Below are positions 44,378 through 53,207 of a DNA stretch of 64,000 bases, piece after piece. Origin of the DNA: JBBQFI01 sp038237805 (GTDB taxonomy: Bacteria > Verrucomicrobiota > Verrucomicrobiia > Chthoniobacterales > UBA10450). Below the pieces are notes generated by a model. It ran no database searches and was not told the DNA's origin. It saw only the letters and a program-made list of their open reading frames with translations. The position numbers and the translations under genes were made by a program. Where the stretch lies: contig JBBRYI010000015.1 in the NCBI GenBank assembly GCA_038237805.1, forward strand, positions 23,411 to 87,410, written 5' to 3'. Numbering within the stretch: position 1 is the first letter of the stretch; each line of letters begins with the position of its first letter.

Positions 44378-45325
44378 TCAGACTTGCACAGCCGGAGGCG
44401 GCAGCGGCGGCGGCGTTTCAAACGGCGATCTTCCCGCCCACGCATCGTACTCACTGCCAAATTGCCGAAGAAAAAATAGCGTGAAAGCGCACAGGACCAC
44501 ATGGATTGGCAACAGAATTACCGTCCCGACATAGGGGATAGCTGCGATGCAACACGTTAAACATGTGGCGGCGCAACCAACAACGATCGTAGCAACGGCG
44601 AGGACAATGAAGAATAAGAGATAGAGAATCAACGGCGCGGGATGATTGAAAATTAATCCCAGCACATCGTGAAAAGCTGCTCCGGCACAGCATCGTTTGC
44701 GATACATCACCGGCACCATTAGCTGCGAAATCCAATTCCAGCCGAGGGCGAGTAAAAGCAGGATCGTTACGAAACAGACGAGCCAGGCAATCATCATCTT
44801 TTTCGAAAGGAGATTGGGGCGATGCAGAATCAAAGGGAGGAACATCGGCGCGGCCAGGATCGCCATCACAATCAGAAGCAGCAACGCGACGATGAGCGAA
44901 AAAAGAAAGAAGCTGTTTCCTTCCGTCCGGAATTCGCGCCACGGTTCTTTGATCGCTGCGCGATTGCGCACAATGCAATCGACAAACATGAAACGCCCGC
45001 GCCCGCCTAACCACATAAAGAGCACGACCACCGCCAATACCAAAAGTGCGCCAATAACGATGAGTGGAATAACCCATCCCGGCCAATGCGTACTTGTTTG
45101 CATCATATCGTGACGGACGGAAGAAAATTTCCATTGCCAATTTTGATTGCGGTTGAAGCCGTTGAAATTGAAATTTATTCCCCCGGAAAGGCTCGCGAGA
45201 AATGCGGCGAATCCGATGACAAACCACTTCGCTAAATCGAAGGGCTGGAAAAGGATTTTCTTCGTCAGTTCAAACGCTTCCCCGAAAGGCTTGAAGATTT
45301 CGATCTTCGGTGCATCGCCGTTCAT
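44378..45325 (-). CDS. hypothetical multi-pass membrane protein
   Basis: 315 residues from ATG at 45325. About six membrane helices: near 25-45, 80-100, 150-170, 190-210, 235-260 and 265-290. Contains a Cys-rich segment (VVGCAATCLTCCIAAIPYVG) within or beside a helix and a Pro-rich C-terminus (PPPLPPP). Resembles small integral-membrane families near DUF4013/DUF7544, but identity is not certain. It stands alone between repeat C and upp. Confidence 0.65.
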   Translation of the reverse strand: MNGDAPKIEIFKPFGEAFELTKKILFQPFDLAKWFVIGFAAFLASLSGGINFNFNGFNRNQNWQWKFSSVRHDMMQTSTHWPGWVIPLIVIGALLVLAVVVLFMWLGGRGRFMFVDCIVRNRAAIKEPWREFRTEGNSFFLFSLIVALLLLIVMAILAAPMFLPLILHRPNLLSKKMMIAWLVCFVTILLLLALGWNWISQLMVPVMYRKRCCAGAAFHDVLGLIFNHPAPLILYLLFFIVLAVATIVVGCAATCLTCCIAAIPYVGTVILLPIHVVLCAFTLFFLRQFGSEYDAWAGRSPFETPPPLPPPAVQV

Positions 45326-45403
45326 GGGCGCGATTTGAGAATTTTCCACGATCGAAAGCAAGCGTGTGTTGTAGTAACGGCGCTTGGGCCAGGGCCTCTA
45401 CAG

Positions 45404-46069
45404 CTACAGCGTGCCGAAGTAGCGGTCGCCGGCGTCGCCCAGGCCGGGAACGATGTAGCCGCAGTTGTTTAACTCCGGGTCGATCGCGGCGGTGATGATT
45501 TCGACGTCCCCATGATCGCGATGTAGCTGCGCGATGCCGGCGTCGCAGCTTATGACGCAGAGGAATTGGATTCCTTGCGCGCCATGTTTCTTCAAGAGCG
45601 ATACCGCTTCGCACGCGCTAAAACCGGTCGCCAGCATCGGATCAAGCAAGAGAACATGCGCAACGCTCACGTTTGCGGGAAGCCGGGAATAATAACTCAC
45701 CGGACGCAGGGTTTTTTCGTCTCGATAAATTCCAAGATGACCGACACTGGCCTGCGGCATGATTTGCAAAATGCCCTCTGACATCCCCAGTCCAGCGCGC
45801 AGAATCGGGATGAGCACGATGGGATTTGCAAGGTGGGCGCCCTCGCAAGTGGTCAACGGCGTTTCGATGTTTATCGTTTCCGTGGGCCAGTGCTTTGAAG
45901 CCTCGACCGCAAGCAAGACGGAAAGTTCATTCAGGTTGCGGCGAAACTCTTCCGGCGTAGTTGTCCTCGCGCGCAACATGCTGAGGTTGGTCGCGACGAG
46001 CGGATGGTTGACGACGTGAAGGTTTCGCGATTCTGATGGAGTCGTCGCCACACTTTGTGCAACTGCCAT
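45404..46069 (-). CDS. upp: uracil phosphoribosyltransferase
   Basis: 221 residues from ATG at 46069. PRTase type I: uracil-binding hood and IPILRAGLGMSEGI, then the PRPP loop LLLDPMLATGFSA and flexible DAGDRYFGTL C-terminus typical of Upp. Converts uracil and PRPP to UMP in pyrimidine salvage. Divergent from treZ with an 88-bp gap. Confidence 0.93.
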   Translation of the reverse strand: MAVAQSVATTPSESRNLHVVNHPLVATNLSMLRARTTTPEEFRRNLNELSVLLAVEASKHWPTETINIETPLTTCEGAHLANPIVLIPILRAGLGMSEGILQIMPQASVGHLGIYRDEKTLRPVSYYSRLPANVSVAHVLLLDPMLATGFSACEAVSLLKKHGAQGIQFLCVISCDAGIAQLHRDHGDVEIITAAIDPELNNCGYIVPGLGDAGDRYFGTL

Positions 46070-46157
46070 GAGAGGTGAGCGTAAACATTGCTCTGTAATG
46101 CGAAAAGCGAAATCAGCGGCGCACAACCGGGATGATGCGTTCCGGCGAAGAATTTCC

Positions 46158-48110
46158 ATGAACAAACCCAAATACCAACGCCGCTATCCGATTGGCGCAG
46201 AGCTGGTCGCTGCGAATGAGACGCATTTTCGCGTTTGGGCGCCGAAGGCAAAGAGGCTGGATGTGGTGCTGGAGGGTCGGGACGGAAAGAGTCGGGACGC
46301 TAAGGTCCCTCCCACATTGTCCACATTTCAACCGTTGGAAAAGGAAGGCGATTATTTCTCGGGAACTGCCCCGGCAGCAGCCGGAAGTCTTTATCGGTTT
46401 CGCGTCGATGAAAGTGAGAGTTCTTATCCCGACCCGGCATCCCGTTCTCAGCCGGAAGGTCCACACGGGCCGTCAGCGATAGTCGATCCGTTTCAATTCA
46501 AATGGACGGATGACTCCTGGCGCGGGCTGAAACTTCCCGGACAGATCGTTTACGAATTGCACGTCGGCACATTCACACAGGAAGGAACCTGGCAGGCAGC
46601 GGCGAAACAACTTCCCGAACTTACGAAGATTGGCATCACCGTGATCGAAATGATGCCGGTGGCCGATTTCGCCGGACCGTTCGGCTGGGGCTACGACGGC
46701 GTGGATCTCTTCGCGCCCACGCGACTTTATGGAAGACCAGACGACTTGCGCAGTTTCATTAACGACGCCCACTCGTTAGGTATCTCTGTCATTCTCGATG
46801 TCGTTTATAACCATTTCGGGCCGGAAGGAAATTATCTCTCCATCTTTTCTGACGATTACCTAACGAAGAGCAGCAAAAACGATTGGGGCGATTCGATTAA
46901 CTTCGATGGCCCGGATTCCGGGCCGGTGCGGGAATTTTTCATTACCAACGGTCGCTATTGGATCGATGAATTTCATTTCGACGGTTTTCGTTTCGATGCG
47001 ACGCAAAGCATTAGCGATCAATCGGACGAGTATATCGTCGGCGCGATTGGGCGTGCGGCGCGCACCGCTGCAGGCGACCGCTCATTGATCCTCGTGGCGG
47101 AGAATGAGGAGAACGAAGCGAAACTTGTTCGTCCGCGCAAGGAAGACGGCGACGATCTCGACGGCGTTTGGAATGACGACTGGCACCACAGTGCAATCGT
47201 TACCTTGACCGGACGGAACGAAGCGTACTACACCGATTACCAGGGATCGCCGCAGGAATTCGTGTCCGCAGCGAAATACGGATATCTTTTTCAGGGACAA
47301 CCGTACTCCTGGCAGGAGGCGCCGCGTGGCAAACCCGCTTTTGGGATTGGACCGGCGGCGTTTGTGGCCTTTCTCGAAAACCACGATCAGGTTTCGAACG
47401 CTATCGCAGGTGCACGAATTCGCTTCAGCACGTCGCCCGGAAAATATCGCACGATGACGGCGCTCCTGTTGCTGGGCCCGTGGACTCCGTTGCTTTTTCA
47501 AGGTCAGGAATTTGGCGCTTCCAGTCCGTTTGTTTATTTCGCGGATGTGTCAAAGGATTTGAATCCGGCGATCCGCAAAGGACGCTTCGAATTCTTGCGC
47601 CAGTTCCCGGCCATGCGAAATGAGGAAGTTCAAGCACTTCTTCCCGATCCTTCCGATCCTCGCGTTTTTGCGAGATGTAAACTTGATTTTTCCGAGCGCG
47701 AGAAAAATCGTCACCTCTACGATCTGCATCGAGATTTGCTGCGCTTGCGGCGCGAGGATTCGCGATTCAAAGAACAAAAGCCGGGCGCGGTGGATGGCGC
47801 GGTGCTTAACGCAAATAGTTTCGCGTTACGCTTTTTCGGAACCGACAACGACGATCGTCTGCTCATCGTGAATTACGGCCCACGCGTTCGGCTCGAACCT
47901 GTGCCCGAGCCGTTGCTCGCTCCTCCCCTTGGATTCCAGTGGGAAACACTGTGGACAAGTGATTCGCCTCGGTACGGCGGCCCCGGGCCGACGATGGTGG
48001 CAACAGACGAACGGTGGCTTTTGCCGGCGGAATCGACGGTCGCGTTGCGCGCGACTCGAAGGACCAGCTCACGTCCGCATCCATCGAAAAGAAAGCAAGG
48101 CACGGAATAA
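46158..48110 (+). CDS. treZ: malto-oligosyltrehalose trehalohydrolase
   Basis: 650 residues from ATG at 46158 (MNKPKYQRRYPIGAEL). CBM48 N-domain (about 10-110), then GH13 barrel: VIEMMPVADFAGPFGWGYDG, VILDVVYNHFGPEGNYLS, nucleophile FDGFRFDATQSI, acid/base VAENEENE and FLENHDQVSN. Cleaves maltooligosyl-trehalose to trehalose; TreY is absent from the window. A repeat-like DNA segment (about 46270-46320) inserts roughly 15 residues (EGRDGKSRDAKVPPT) into the N-domain in frame. Followed after 2 bases by a debranching enzyme. Confidence 0.9.
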   Translation: MNKPKYQRRYPIGAELVAANETHFRVWAPKAKRLDVVLEGRDGKSRDAKVPPTLSTFQPLEKEGDYFSGTAPAAAGSLYRFRVDESESSYPDPASRSQPEGPHGPSAIVDPFQFKWTDDSWRGLKLPGQIVYELHVGTFTQEGTWQAAAKQLPELTKIGITVIEMMPVADFAGPFGWGYDGVDLFAPTRLYGRPDDLRSFINDAHSLGISVILDVVYNHFGPEGNYLSIFSDDYLTKSSKNDWGDSINFDGPDSGPVREFFITNGRYWIDEFHFDGFRFDATQSISDQSDEYIVGAIGRAARTAAGDRSLILVAENEENEAKLVRPRKEDGDDLDGVWNDDWHHSAIVTLTGRNEAYYTDYQGSPQEFVSAAKYGYLFQGQPYSWQEAPRGKPAFGIGPAAFVAFLENHDQVSNAIAGARIRFSTSPGKYRTMTALLLLGPWTPLLFQGQEFGASSPFVYFADVSKDLNPAIRKGRFEFLRQFPAMRNEEVQALLPDPSDPRVFARCKLDFSEREKNRHLYDLHRDLLRLRREDSRFKEQKPGAVDGAVLNANSFALRFFGTDNDDRLLIVNYGPRVRLEPVPEPLLAPPLGFQWETLWTSDSPRYGGPGPTMVATDERWLLPAESTVALRATRRTSSRPHPSKRKQGTE

Positions 48111-48112
48111 TC

Positions 48113-50200
48113 GTGAACGATCCACTTCTAGCTGCAACGCGCGCCGAACCGACGGTCGTGCGGAAAATGTCGTGGGATGCGAGCGCATCGCGAGACATTT
48201 TGCTCAACCGCGAGTGGATCGTGACCAACGGTCTCGGCGGTTACGCCTCTGGCACTGTTTCCGGTGCGATCACGCGGCGTTATCACGGTTTGCTCATCGC
48301 CGCTTTGCCCGCGCCGCTCGGCCGCATGGTGATGTGGAGCCACGTTTCCGAATTCCTCCATTTCGCTGATGATGATGTTGTCTCGTTAGGCGCAGAAGAA
48401 CGCGCGGGCGGCCAGCTCGATTTGCACAGCGCCGATTATCTAACCGAGTTCCGTCTCGAAGACGGGTTGCCCATCTGGACTTATCGCGTGCGCGATCTGG
48501 TTATCGAGAAAAGTGTGTTGATGCCGCATCTGCAAAACACGGTGCACATCAGCTATCGGATCGTGGAAGGAGCGAAGCGAGCGCGGCTGGAATTGCGACC
48601 GGCGTTCCATTTCCGCCATCATGAGACGCCGGTGAACAAAGGTTTAACCGCGCCCTACAAACTGACGGCCGATGAAGGCCGTTACGAAATCTCAACCAAT
48701 CAAAGGCGCATGCCGGCGCTGCGCATGCGGCTGTTTGATACGGAAACAGCGTTTACCATTTCACCTTCGAATATTCATCAGGTCATTTACCGGAGCGAGC
48801 AAAGCCGCGGATATCCATTCGAAGGTAATCTCTGGAGTCCCGGTTTTTTCCACGTCGACATAACCAAGACCGACTGCGCGACACTTGTCGCGTCGACTGA
48901 GAAATGGGAGATCATCGAAGTCTTGTCGCCCGCGGATGCGCGAGGTGCGGAACAACAGCGGCGCGCGCGCTTGATCGACGATGCAGTTCCGCCGGCGAAA
49001 GAAGGTTTTGCTGCCGAATTGGTTTTTGCGGCCGATCAATTCGTCATCTCACCAGCGGGCCGCGCACAGGAAGCGGCGCGGGCTCACGCGGCAGGCGACG
49101 AAGTTCGCACCGTCATCGCCGGCTACCATTGGTTCACCGATTGGGGCCGCGACACCATGATCAGTCTCGAGGGATTGACGCTTGTTACCGGACGTCGCCT
49201 CGAAGCCGGATACATTCTGCGGACTTTCGCGCATTACGTGCGCGACGGTTTGATCCCGAACATGTTTCCCGATGGCAAGACCGAAGGGCTCTACCACACC
49301 GCGGACGCGACGCTCTGGTTTTTCCACGCGCTCGGTCGCTATCTGAAAGGCGAAAACGATCGCACCACACTCAAACTTCTGCTCCCGATTTTAATCGATA
49401 TCGTAGAACACCATCTGCGCGGGACGAAGTTCAACATCCATGTCGATCCGGCCGATGGCCTCCTTTACCAGGGACAGGAAGGCTACCAACTGACATGGAT
49501 GGACGCGAAGATGGGCGATTGGGTCGTGACACCGCGACGCGGGAAAGCAGTCGAAATCAATGCCCTCTGGTTTAACGCGCTGAAATTACTCGTTAGCTGG
49601 CTGCGTGTCGCGGGGAACGATGAACGCGCGGCGCGTTACGATGAGCACGCGGAACGCGCCCGCATTTCATTTAACGAGCGGTTCTGGTTTGATGAAGGCG
49701 GTTATCTTTATGATGTCATCGATTGCGAGGGCAAAAAGGAAATGTACGACCGATCCTGTCGCCCCAACCAGATCTTTGCGATCTCGCTCGATCATCCGGT
49801 GCTCGACGAGAAACGTTGGGCTTCAGTGGTCGCGATTGCGAAGGACAAATTGCTCACGCCGGTCGGGTTGCGGTCTCTTGCGCCCGATGATCCCGAATAC
49901 AAACCGATTTACGGAGGCGATCTGCGTTCGCGCGACGGCGCTTATCATCAAGGCACAGTCTGGGCGTGGCTCATCGGACCGTTCGTCGACGCATGGCTGA
50001 AACTTCATCCCGAGGACAAAAAAGGCGCGCGCAAATTTCTCGAAGTTTTCCCTGTTCATTTGAGCGATGACTCGATCGGAACAATTGGCGAAGTGTTCGA
50101 TGCGCGAGAACCGCACATGGCAGGTGGTTGCATTGCGCAAGCATGGAGCGTAGCGGAGGTGCTGCGCTCATGGGTGAAAACCAGCGATACTACCCACTAA
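48113..50200 (+). CDS. amylo-alpha-1,6-glucosidase (glycogen debranching enzyme, GDE family)
   Basis: 695 residues from GTG at 48113, two bases after treZ. N-terminal GDE beta-domain (about 15-310): NREWIVTNGLGGYASGTVSG, ending in the acidic linker before AGYHWFTDWGRDTMISLEGL. C-terminal (alpha/alpha)6 barrel with catalytic acids in DWGRDTMIS and in YQGTVW/IGEVFD regions, as in the GDE_C family. Debranches glycogen by hydrolysing alpha-1,6-linkages. The coupling with treZ ties glycogen breakdown to trehalose synthesis. A motif copy at 48382. Confidence 0.9.
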   Translation: MNDPLLAATRAEPTVVRKMSWDASASRDILLNREWIVTNGLGGYASGTVSGAITRRYHGLLIAALPAPLGRMVMWSHVSEFLHFADDDVVSLGAEERAGGQLDLHSADYLTEFRLEDGLPIWTYRVRDLVIEKSVLMPHLQNTVHISYRIVEGAKRARLELRPAFHFRHHETPVNKGLTAPYKLTADEGRYEISTNQRRMPALRMRLFDTETAFTISPSNIHQVIYRSEQSRGYPFEGNLWSPGFFHVDITKTDCATLVASTEKWEIIEVLSPADARGAEQQRRARLIDDAVPPAKEGFAAELVFAADQFVISPAGRAQEAARAHAAGDEVRTVIAGYHWFTDWGRDTMISLEGLTLVTGRRLEAGYILRTFAHYVRDGLIPNMFPDGKTEGLYHTADATLWFFHALGRYLKGENDRTTLKLLLPILIDIVEHHLRGTKFNIHVDPADGLLYQGQEGYQLTWMDAKMGDWVVTPRRGKAVEINALWFNALKLLVSWLRVAGNDERAARYDEHAERARISFNERFWFDEGGYLYDVIDCEGKKEMYDRSCRPNQIFAISLDHPVLDEKRWASVVAIAKDKLLTPVGLRSLAPDDPEYKPIYGGDLRSRDGAYHQGTVWAWLIGPFVDAWLKLHPEDKKGARKFLEVFPVHLSDDSIGTIGEVFDAREPHMAGGCIAQAWSVAEVLRSWVKTSDTTH

Positions 50201-50204
50201 AGCG

Positions 50205-50309
50205 CCGTCTTCCTGAGCGCAGCGAAGGACCTCGCAAACTACGAGAACGATCGCCGCTGCCAGCGCTTGGCGGACCTTGAGAGTTCCCTCGCTTTCACTC
50301 GGGATGACC
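50205..50309. repeat. intergenic repeat family C
   Basis: CGTCTTCCTGAGCGCAGCGA and TCGCTTTCACTCGGGATGAC are degenerate arms after the debranching gene, preceding the MscS gene. GCCTAACGT (50322) is a partial motif copy. Confidence 0.75.
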
Positions 50310-50361
50310 GCGAAGATGCGCGCCTAACGTCCAACATCGGGCAACGAACGATTTAATATTG

Positions 50362-51414
50362 ATGCCCGAGACCGCCGAAGAACTTTCCAAACAACCCGAA
50401 GTCCGCAAGGAACTGGAGCGGACCACGAGCGAGAAGAAACCGGGCGAGAAAGTTAAAGTCCAGGCAAAAGATAAATTCTGGTTCCTCACGCACGCGGTCC
50501 TGCTGCTCAGCGCCGCCGTCGTTTACTACTTGATCGGTTCGAAGCTAATTCCGCTTCTGGAGCGGGAAGCGGATATCAGCCGCCGTCTTGTCCGTGGCTT
50601 TGCGCTCATCGTTCTCGTGCTGGCCACCGCCAAAGCCGTTCGGGTCTATGCCGTCGAAAGAATCGAAGATGCTGTCACGCGTTTTACTCTGCAGCGCATT
50701 CTTTATTTGGTCGTCGGGTTGTTGATCGCAGTCATCGCCGTGTCGATGATTTTTTTGAGATGGTACGCTGCTGTCACGGCGCTCGGCATCGGTTCCATCA
50801 TCCTCGGCCTCGCGGTGCAGACGCCGATGAAAAGTTTCATCGCCTGGATTTTCATTCTCGTTAGGCAACCTTATCGTGTCGGCGATCGCATCAAGATCGA
50901 CGATGCCACCGGCGATGTGATTGACGTGGGTTACCTCGACACCACGCTCTGGGAATTCGGTGGTCAATTACTTTCCACCGATCATCCAAGCGGCCGAGTG
51001 ATTAGATTTCCAAACGAGAAAGTGCTCGACTCGATCATTTACAATTATTCGTGGCCGCTTTTTCCCTACATCTGGAACGAAATCAAATTCCAGGTCGCAT
51101 ACGGCGCCGACCTCGAATTCATTTCCAAGACAATGCAACGTGTGACCGAGGAAGAACTCGGCGAAGAAATGTTGAAACGTGTGCAGGTTTTTCGCGAACT
51201 GCTCGCAAAGACTCCGGTCGATGAGTTGGAAGTGCGCGAACATCCGCGCGTCATTTTTCGCGTTAACGACAACACCTGGCTGGAAGCGATCGTGCGTTAC
51301 GTCGTGCCGCCGCGCGAAGCCGGTCGCATCAAAACACGCTTGATCAAAAAACTTCTCGCCGCTCTCAACGCGGAACCAGATCGAGTCATGTTCCCGGCGG
51401 GCGCGAATCGGTAA
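50362..51414 (+). CDS. small-conductance mechanosensitive channel (MscS family)
   Basis: 350 residues from ATG at 50362. A charged N-terminal helix, then membrane helices at about 40-62, 78-98, 110-135 and the pore-lining region GIGSIILGLAVQTPMKSF. The MscS beta domain follows (IAWIFILVRQPYRVGDRIKI, DVIDVGYLDTTLWEF) and a mixed C-terminal domain. Opens under membrane tension to release osmolytes. No partner gene. The motif copy at 50856 falls in IFILVRQP. Confidence 0.9.
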   Translation: MPETAEELSKQPEVRKELERTTSEKKPGEKVKVQAKDKFWFLTHAVLLLSAAVVYYLIGSKLIPLLEREADISRRLVRGFALIVLVLATAKAVRVYAVERIEDAVTRFTLQRILYLVVGLLIAVIAVSMIFLRWYAAVTALGIGSIILGLAVQTPMKSFIAWIFILVRQPYRVGDRIKIDDATGDVIDVGYLDTTLWEFGGQLLSTDHPSGRVIRFPNEKVLDSIIYNYSWPLFPYIWNEIKFQVAYGADLEFISKTMQRVTEEELGEEMLKRVQVFRELLAKTPVDELEVREHPRVIFRVNDNTWLEAIVRYVVPPREAGRIKTRLIKKLLAALNAEPDRVMFPAGANR

Positions 51415-51420
51415 ACGTTC

Positions 51421-51469
51421 TGTCATTCCGAGCGGAGCAGAGTGAAGCGCAAGCGAGGAATCTCGCGCC
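51421..51469. repeat. repeat family C, half element
   Basis: GTCATTCCGAGCGGAGCAGA followed by GCGAGGAATCTCGC, a single arm of family C between mscS and the L,D-transpeptidase gene. Confidence 0.7.
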
Positions 51470-51522
51470 ATCAGCTTCCGGCCATTTGCACGCGACGAGT
51501 TCCCCGTCGATAACTTGCGCCG

Positions 51523-52539
51523 ATGAGATCGGTGATCGTGTTAATGGTGGTTCTTCTCGTTTGGAATGCTGCGGCGCAACAAGTCGAGCGGCCAGCGCCT
51601 ACGCCGATGCTCACATCAAAGCCGCCGGCACCACCTCCCAAACGCAAACCGAAACCGCTCGTGGCGCTGCCGAACTACGATGAGGAAACGAGCACGCGCC
51701 TCCAGATTTTTTTGGACAACAACAATTTCGGTCCGGGAAAAATCGATGGCAAGATGGGCGAATTTTTCCGCAAGGCACTCGTCGCCTACAAGGTTGCGCA
51801 CGGAATGGCTCCAACCGGTGCAGTTGATCGCTTGCTCGCGCAAGTACCAACACCATTCACGACCTACACCATCACTCCGGAAGACGAGAAGTTGGTCGGG
51901 CCCGCGCCAACAAAACCTTCGGAGCAATCGAAGCTAAAAGCGCTGCTTTACGGTTCGCTTCTGGAATTTGTCTCCGAGCGTTATCATTCGGCTGAAGAAT
52001 ATTTGCAGCGACTGAATCGCGACAAGGATCTGGAGAAATTAAAACCAGGCGACACCATCACTGTGCCGAATGTCGTTCCTTTCGAGGTCGGAAAACTAAG
52101 CGAAGGTTTCGTGAAGCCGAATCCAGCATTCGCGAACCGAAGAATTATCATCGATACCGTCGAGCGCACGTTGGAGGTGCGCGAAAACAATACGCTGATC
52201 TACGAATTCCCGATTACGCCCGGTTCGACAAAATTGCCGGCGCCAAAAGGGATGTGGAAAATTCTCGGCATCGCGACCATGCCGTGGTTTCGGCATGATG
52301 AAGGCGTACTCAACTTCGGTGTGCGCACGGATGATTATTTCAATCTGCCGCCCGGACCGAATAATCCAGTCGGAATTCTTTGGATGGGTTTGAACAAACC
52401 CGGAATCGGAATTCATGGAACGAATAATCCCGAGACGATTGGACGCGCTGGAAGTCATGGTTGTATTCGGATGGCAAATTGGGACGCGGCGAAAATCAAA
52501 GATCTCGTCACCGTCGGAGACGTCGTCGGGATTTATTAG
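51523..52539 (+). CDS. L,D-transpeptidase with peptidoglycan-binding domain
   Basis: 338 residues with a signal peptide (VIVLMVVLLVWNAAAQQ) and a Pro-rich linker. Peptidoglycan-binding domain at about 55-95 (LQIFLDNNNFGPGKIDGKMG). A LysM-like segment is suggested by LKPGDTITVPN (about 170). YkuD catalytic domain at the C-terminus with HGTNNPETIGRAGSHGCIRM, including the active-site His and Cys. It crosslinks peptidoglycan or anchors proteins by 3,3 links in the periplasm. Followed by repeat A. Confidence 0.9.
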   Translation: MRSVIVLMVVLLVWNAAAQQVERPAPTPMLTSKPPAPPPKRKPKPLVALPNYDEETSTRLQIFLDNNNFGPGKIDGKMGEFFRKALVAYKVAHGMAPTGAVDRLLAQVPTPFTTYTITPEDEKLVGPAPTKPSEQSKLKALLYGSLLEFVSERYHSAEEYLQRLNRDKDLEKLKPGDTITVPNVVPFEVGKLSEGFVKPNPAFANRRIIIDTVERTLEVRENNTLIYEFPITPGSTKLPAPKGMWKILGIATMPWFRHDEGVLNFGVRTDDYFNLPPGPNNPVGILWMGLNKPGIGIHGTNNPETIGRAGSHGCIRMANWDAAKIKDLVTVGDVVGIY

Positions 52540-52548
52540 CTGTTCCGA

Positions 52549-52572
52549 GCGACGGTCATAGACCGCCGCTAC
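52549..52572. repeat. palindromic repeat family A, single arm
   Basis: GCGACGGTCATAGACCGCCG with CTAC, placed between the L,D-transpeptidase and the convergent methyltransferase. Confidence 0.85.
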
Positions 52573-53207
52573 GGAAATCCCGATCGCTGCCACAATTCGG
52601 ACTTCACGAGTCCGAATTGTGAATAACGCTGATTAACGGACCGAAATCCGTGCTCCTCGAGAAATGACGACGGATTCGTTAGGCGGCGTGCGCTGATGCC
52701 GGCAACGGTTCGAAAGAAACAATGCATGGACCAGAGCCATGCTCTGGCGTGCCAATTTGCAAATAGCGTTGCCGGCATCGAAAAATCCGCCAACAGCCAG
52801 ACGGCATCCCGCGTCGCGGCGCGCGCCAGACTTGCGACGACTTTTTCGATTTCGATTCCGGTGAAGCAATCAAGAAAGAAATGCGTGACGACCAGGTCGT
52901 AGGTGTTCTCGCCCGGCGACCAGGTCAGCACGTCCTCGTGCAGGAAGCGCACGCGCGCTTTGTTGCTGGCAGTGCGATCACGCGCGAGCTCGAGCATACG
53001 CGCGCTCGCGTCCACACAATCGACTTCGAGGTCCGGGTACTTGCGCAACAATTCGCGAAGAAATCGCCCATCACCCTCCCCCACAACCAAGGCGCGATTC
53101 GGTGAGGCTATCTGTTCGAGGAAAGCAACGCGCGCAATCTGCAGCTTGGTTCCAAACGCGATGGTTTCGAGCCAGCGATAATGCGGCGCGATGCGATCGA
53201 AACTCAC
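52569..53207 (-). CDS. class I SAM-dependent methyltransferase
   Basis: 212 residues from GTG at 53207, overlapping the UbiA-like gene by GTGA. Rossmann methyltransferase: RALVVGEGDGRFLREL (motif I), VDCVDASARMLELA (motif II) and FDLV-type motif YDLVVTHFFLDCF. UbiE/COQ5-like membrane-quinone methyltransferases look similar, which would fit the UbiA-like neighbour, but no quinone gene is recognised. A motif copy lies at 52674 inside the gene. Confidence 0.82.
   Translation of the reverse strand: MSFDRIAPHYRWLETIAFGTKLQIARVAFLEQIASPNRALVVGEGDGRFLRELLRKYPDLEVDCVDASARMLELARDRTASNKARVRFLHEDVLTWSPGENTYDLVVTHFFLDCFTGIEIEKVVASLARAATRDAVWLLADFSMPATLFANWHARAWLWSMHCFFRTVAGISARRLTNPSSFLEEHGFRSVNQRYSQFGLVKSELWQRSGFP

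Noticed and set aside
52096..52593. Frames containing AVYDRR segments, here and near 16367, 22305 and 32222
   Set aside because: AVYDRR is the translation of repeat family A, so the extended starts are repeat-derived, not gene sequence.
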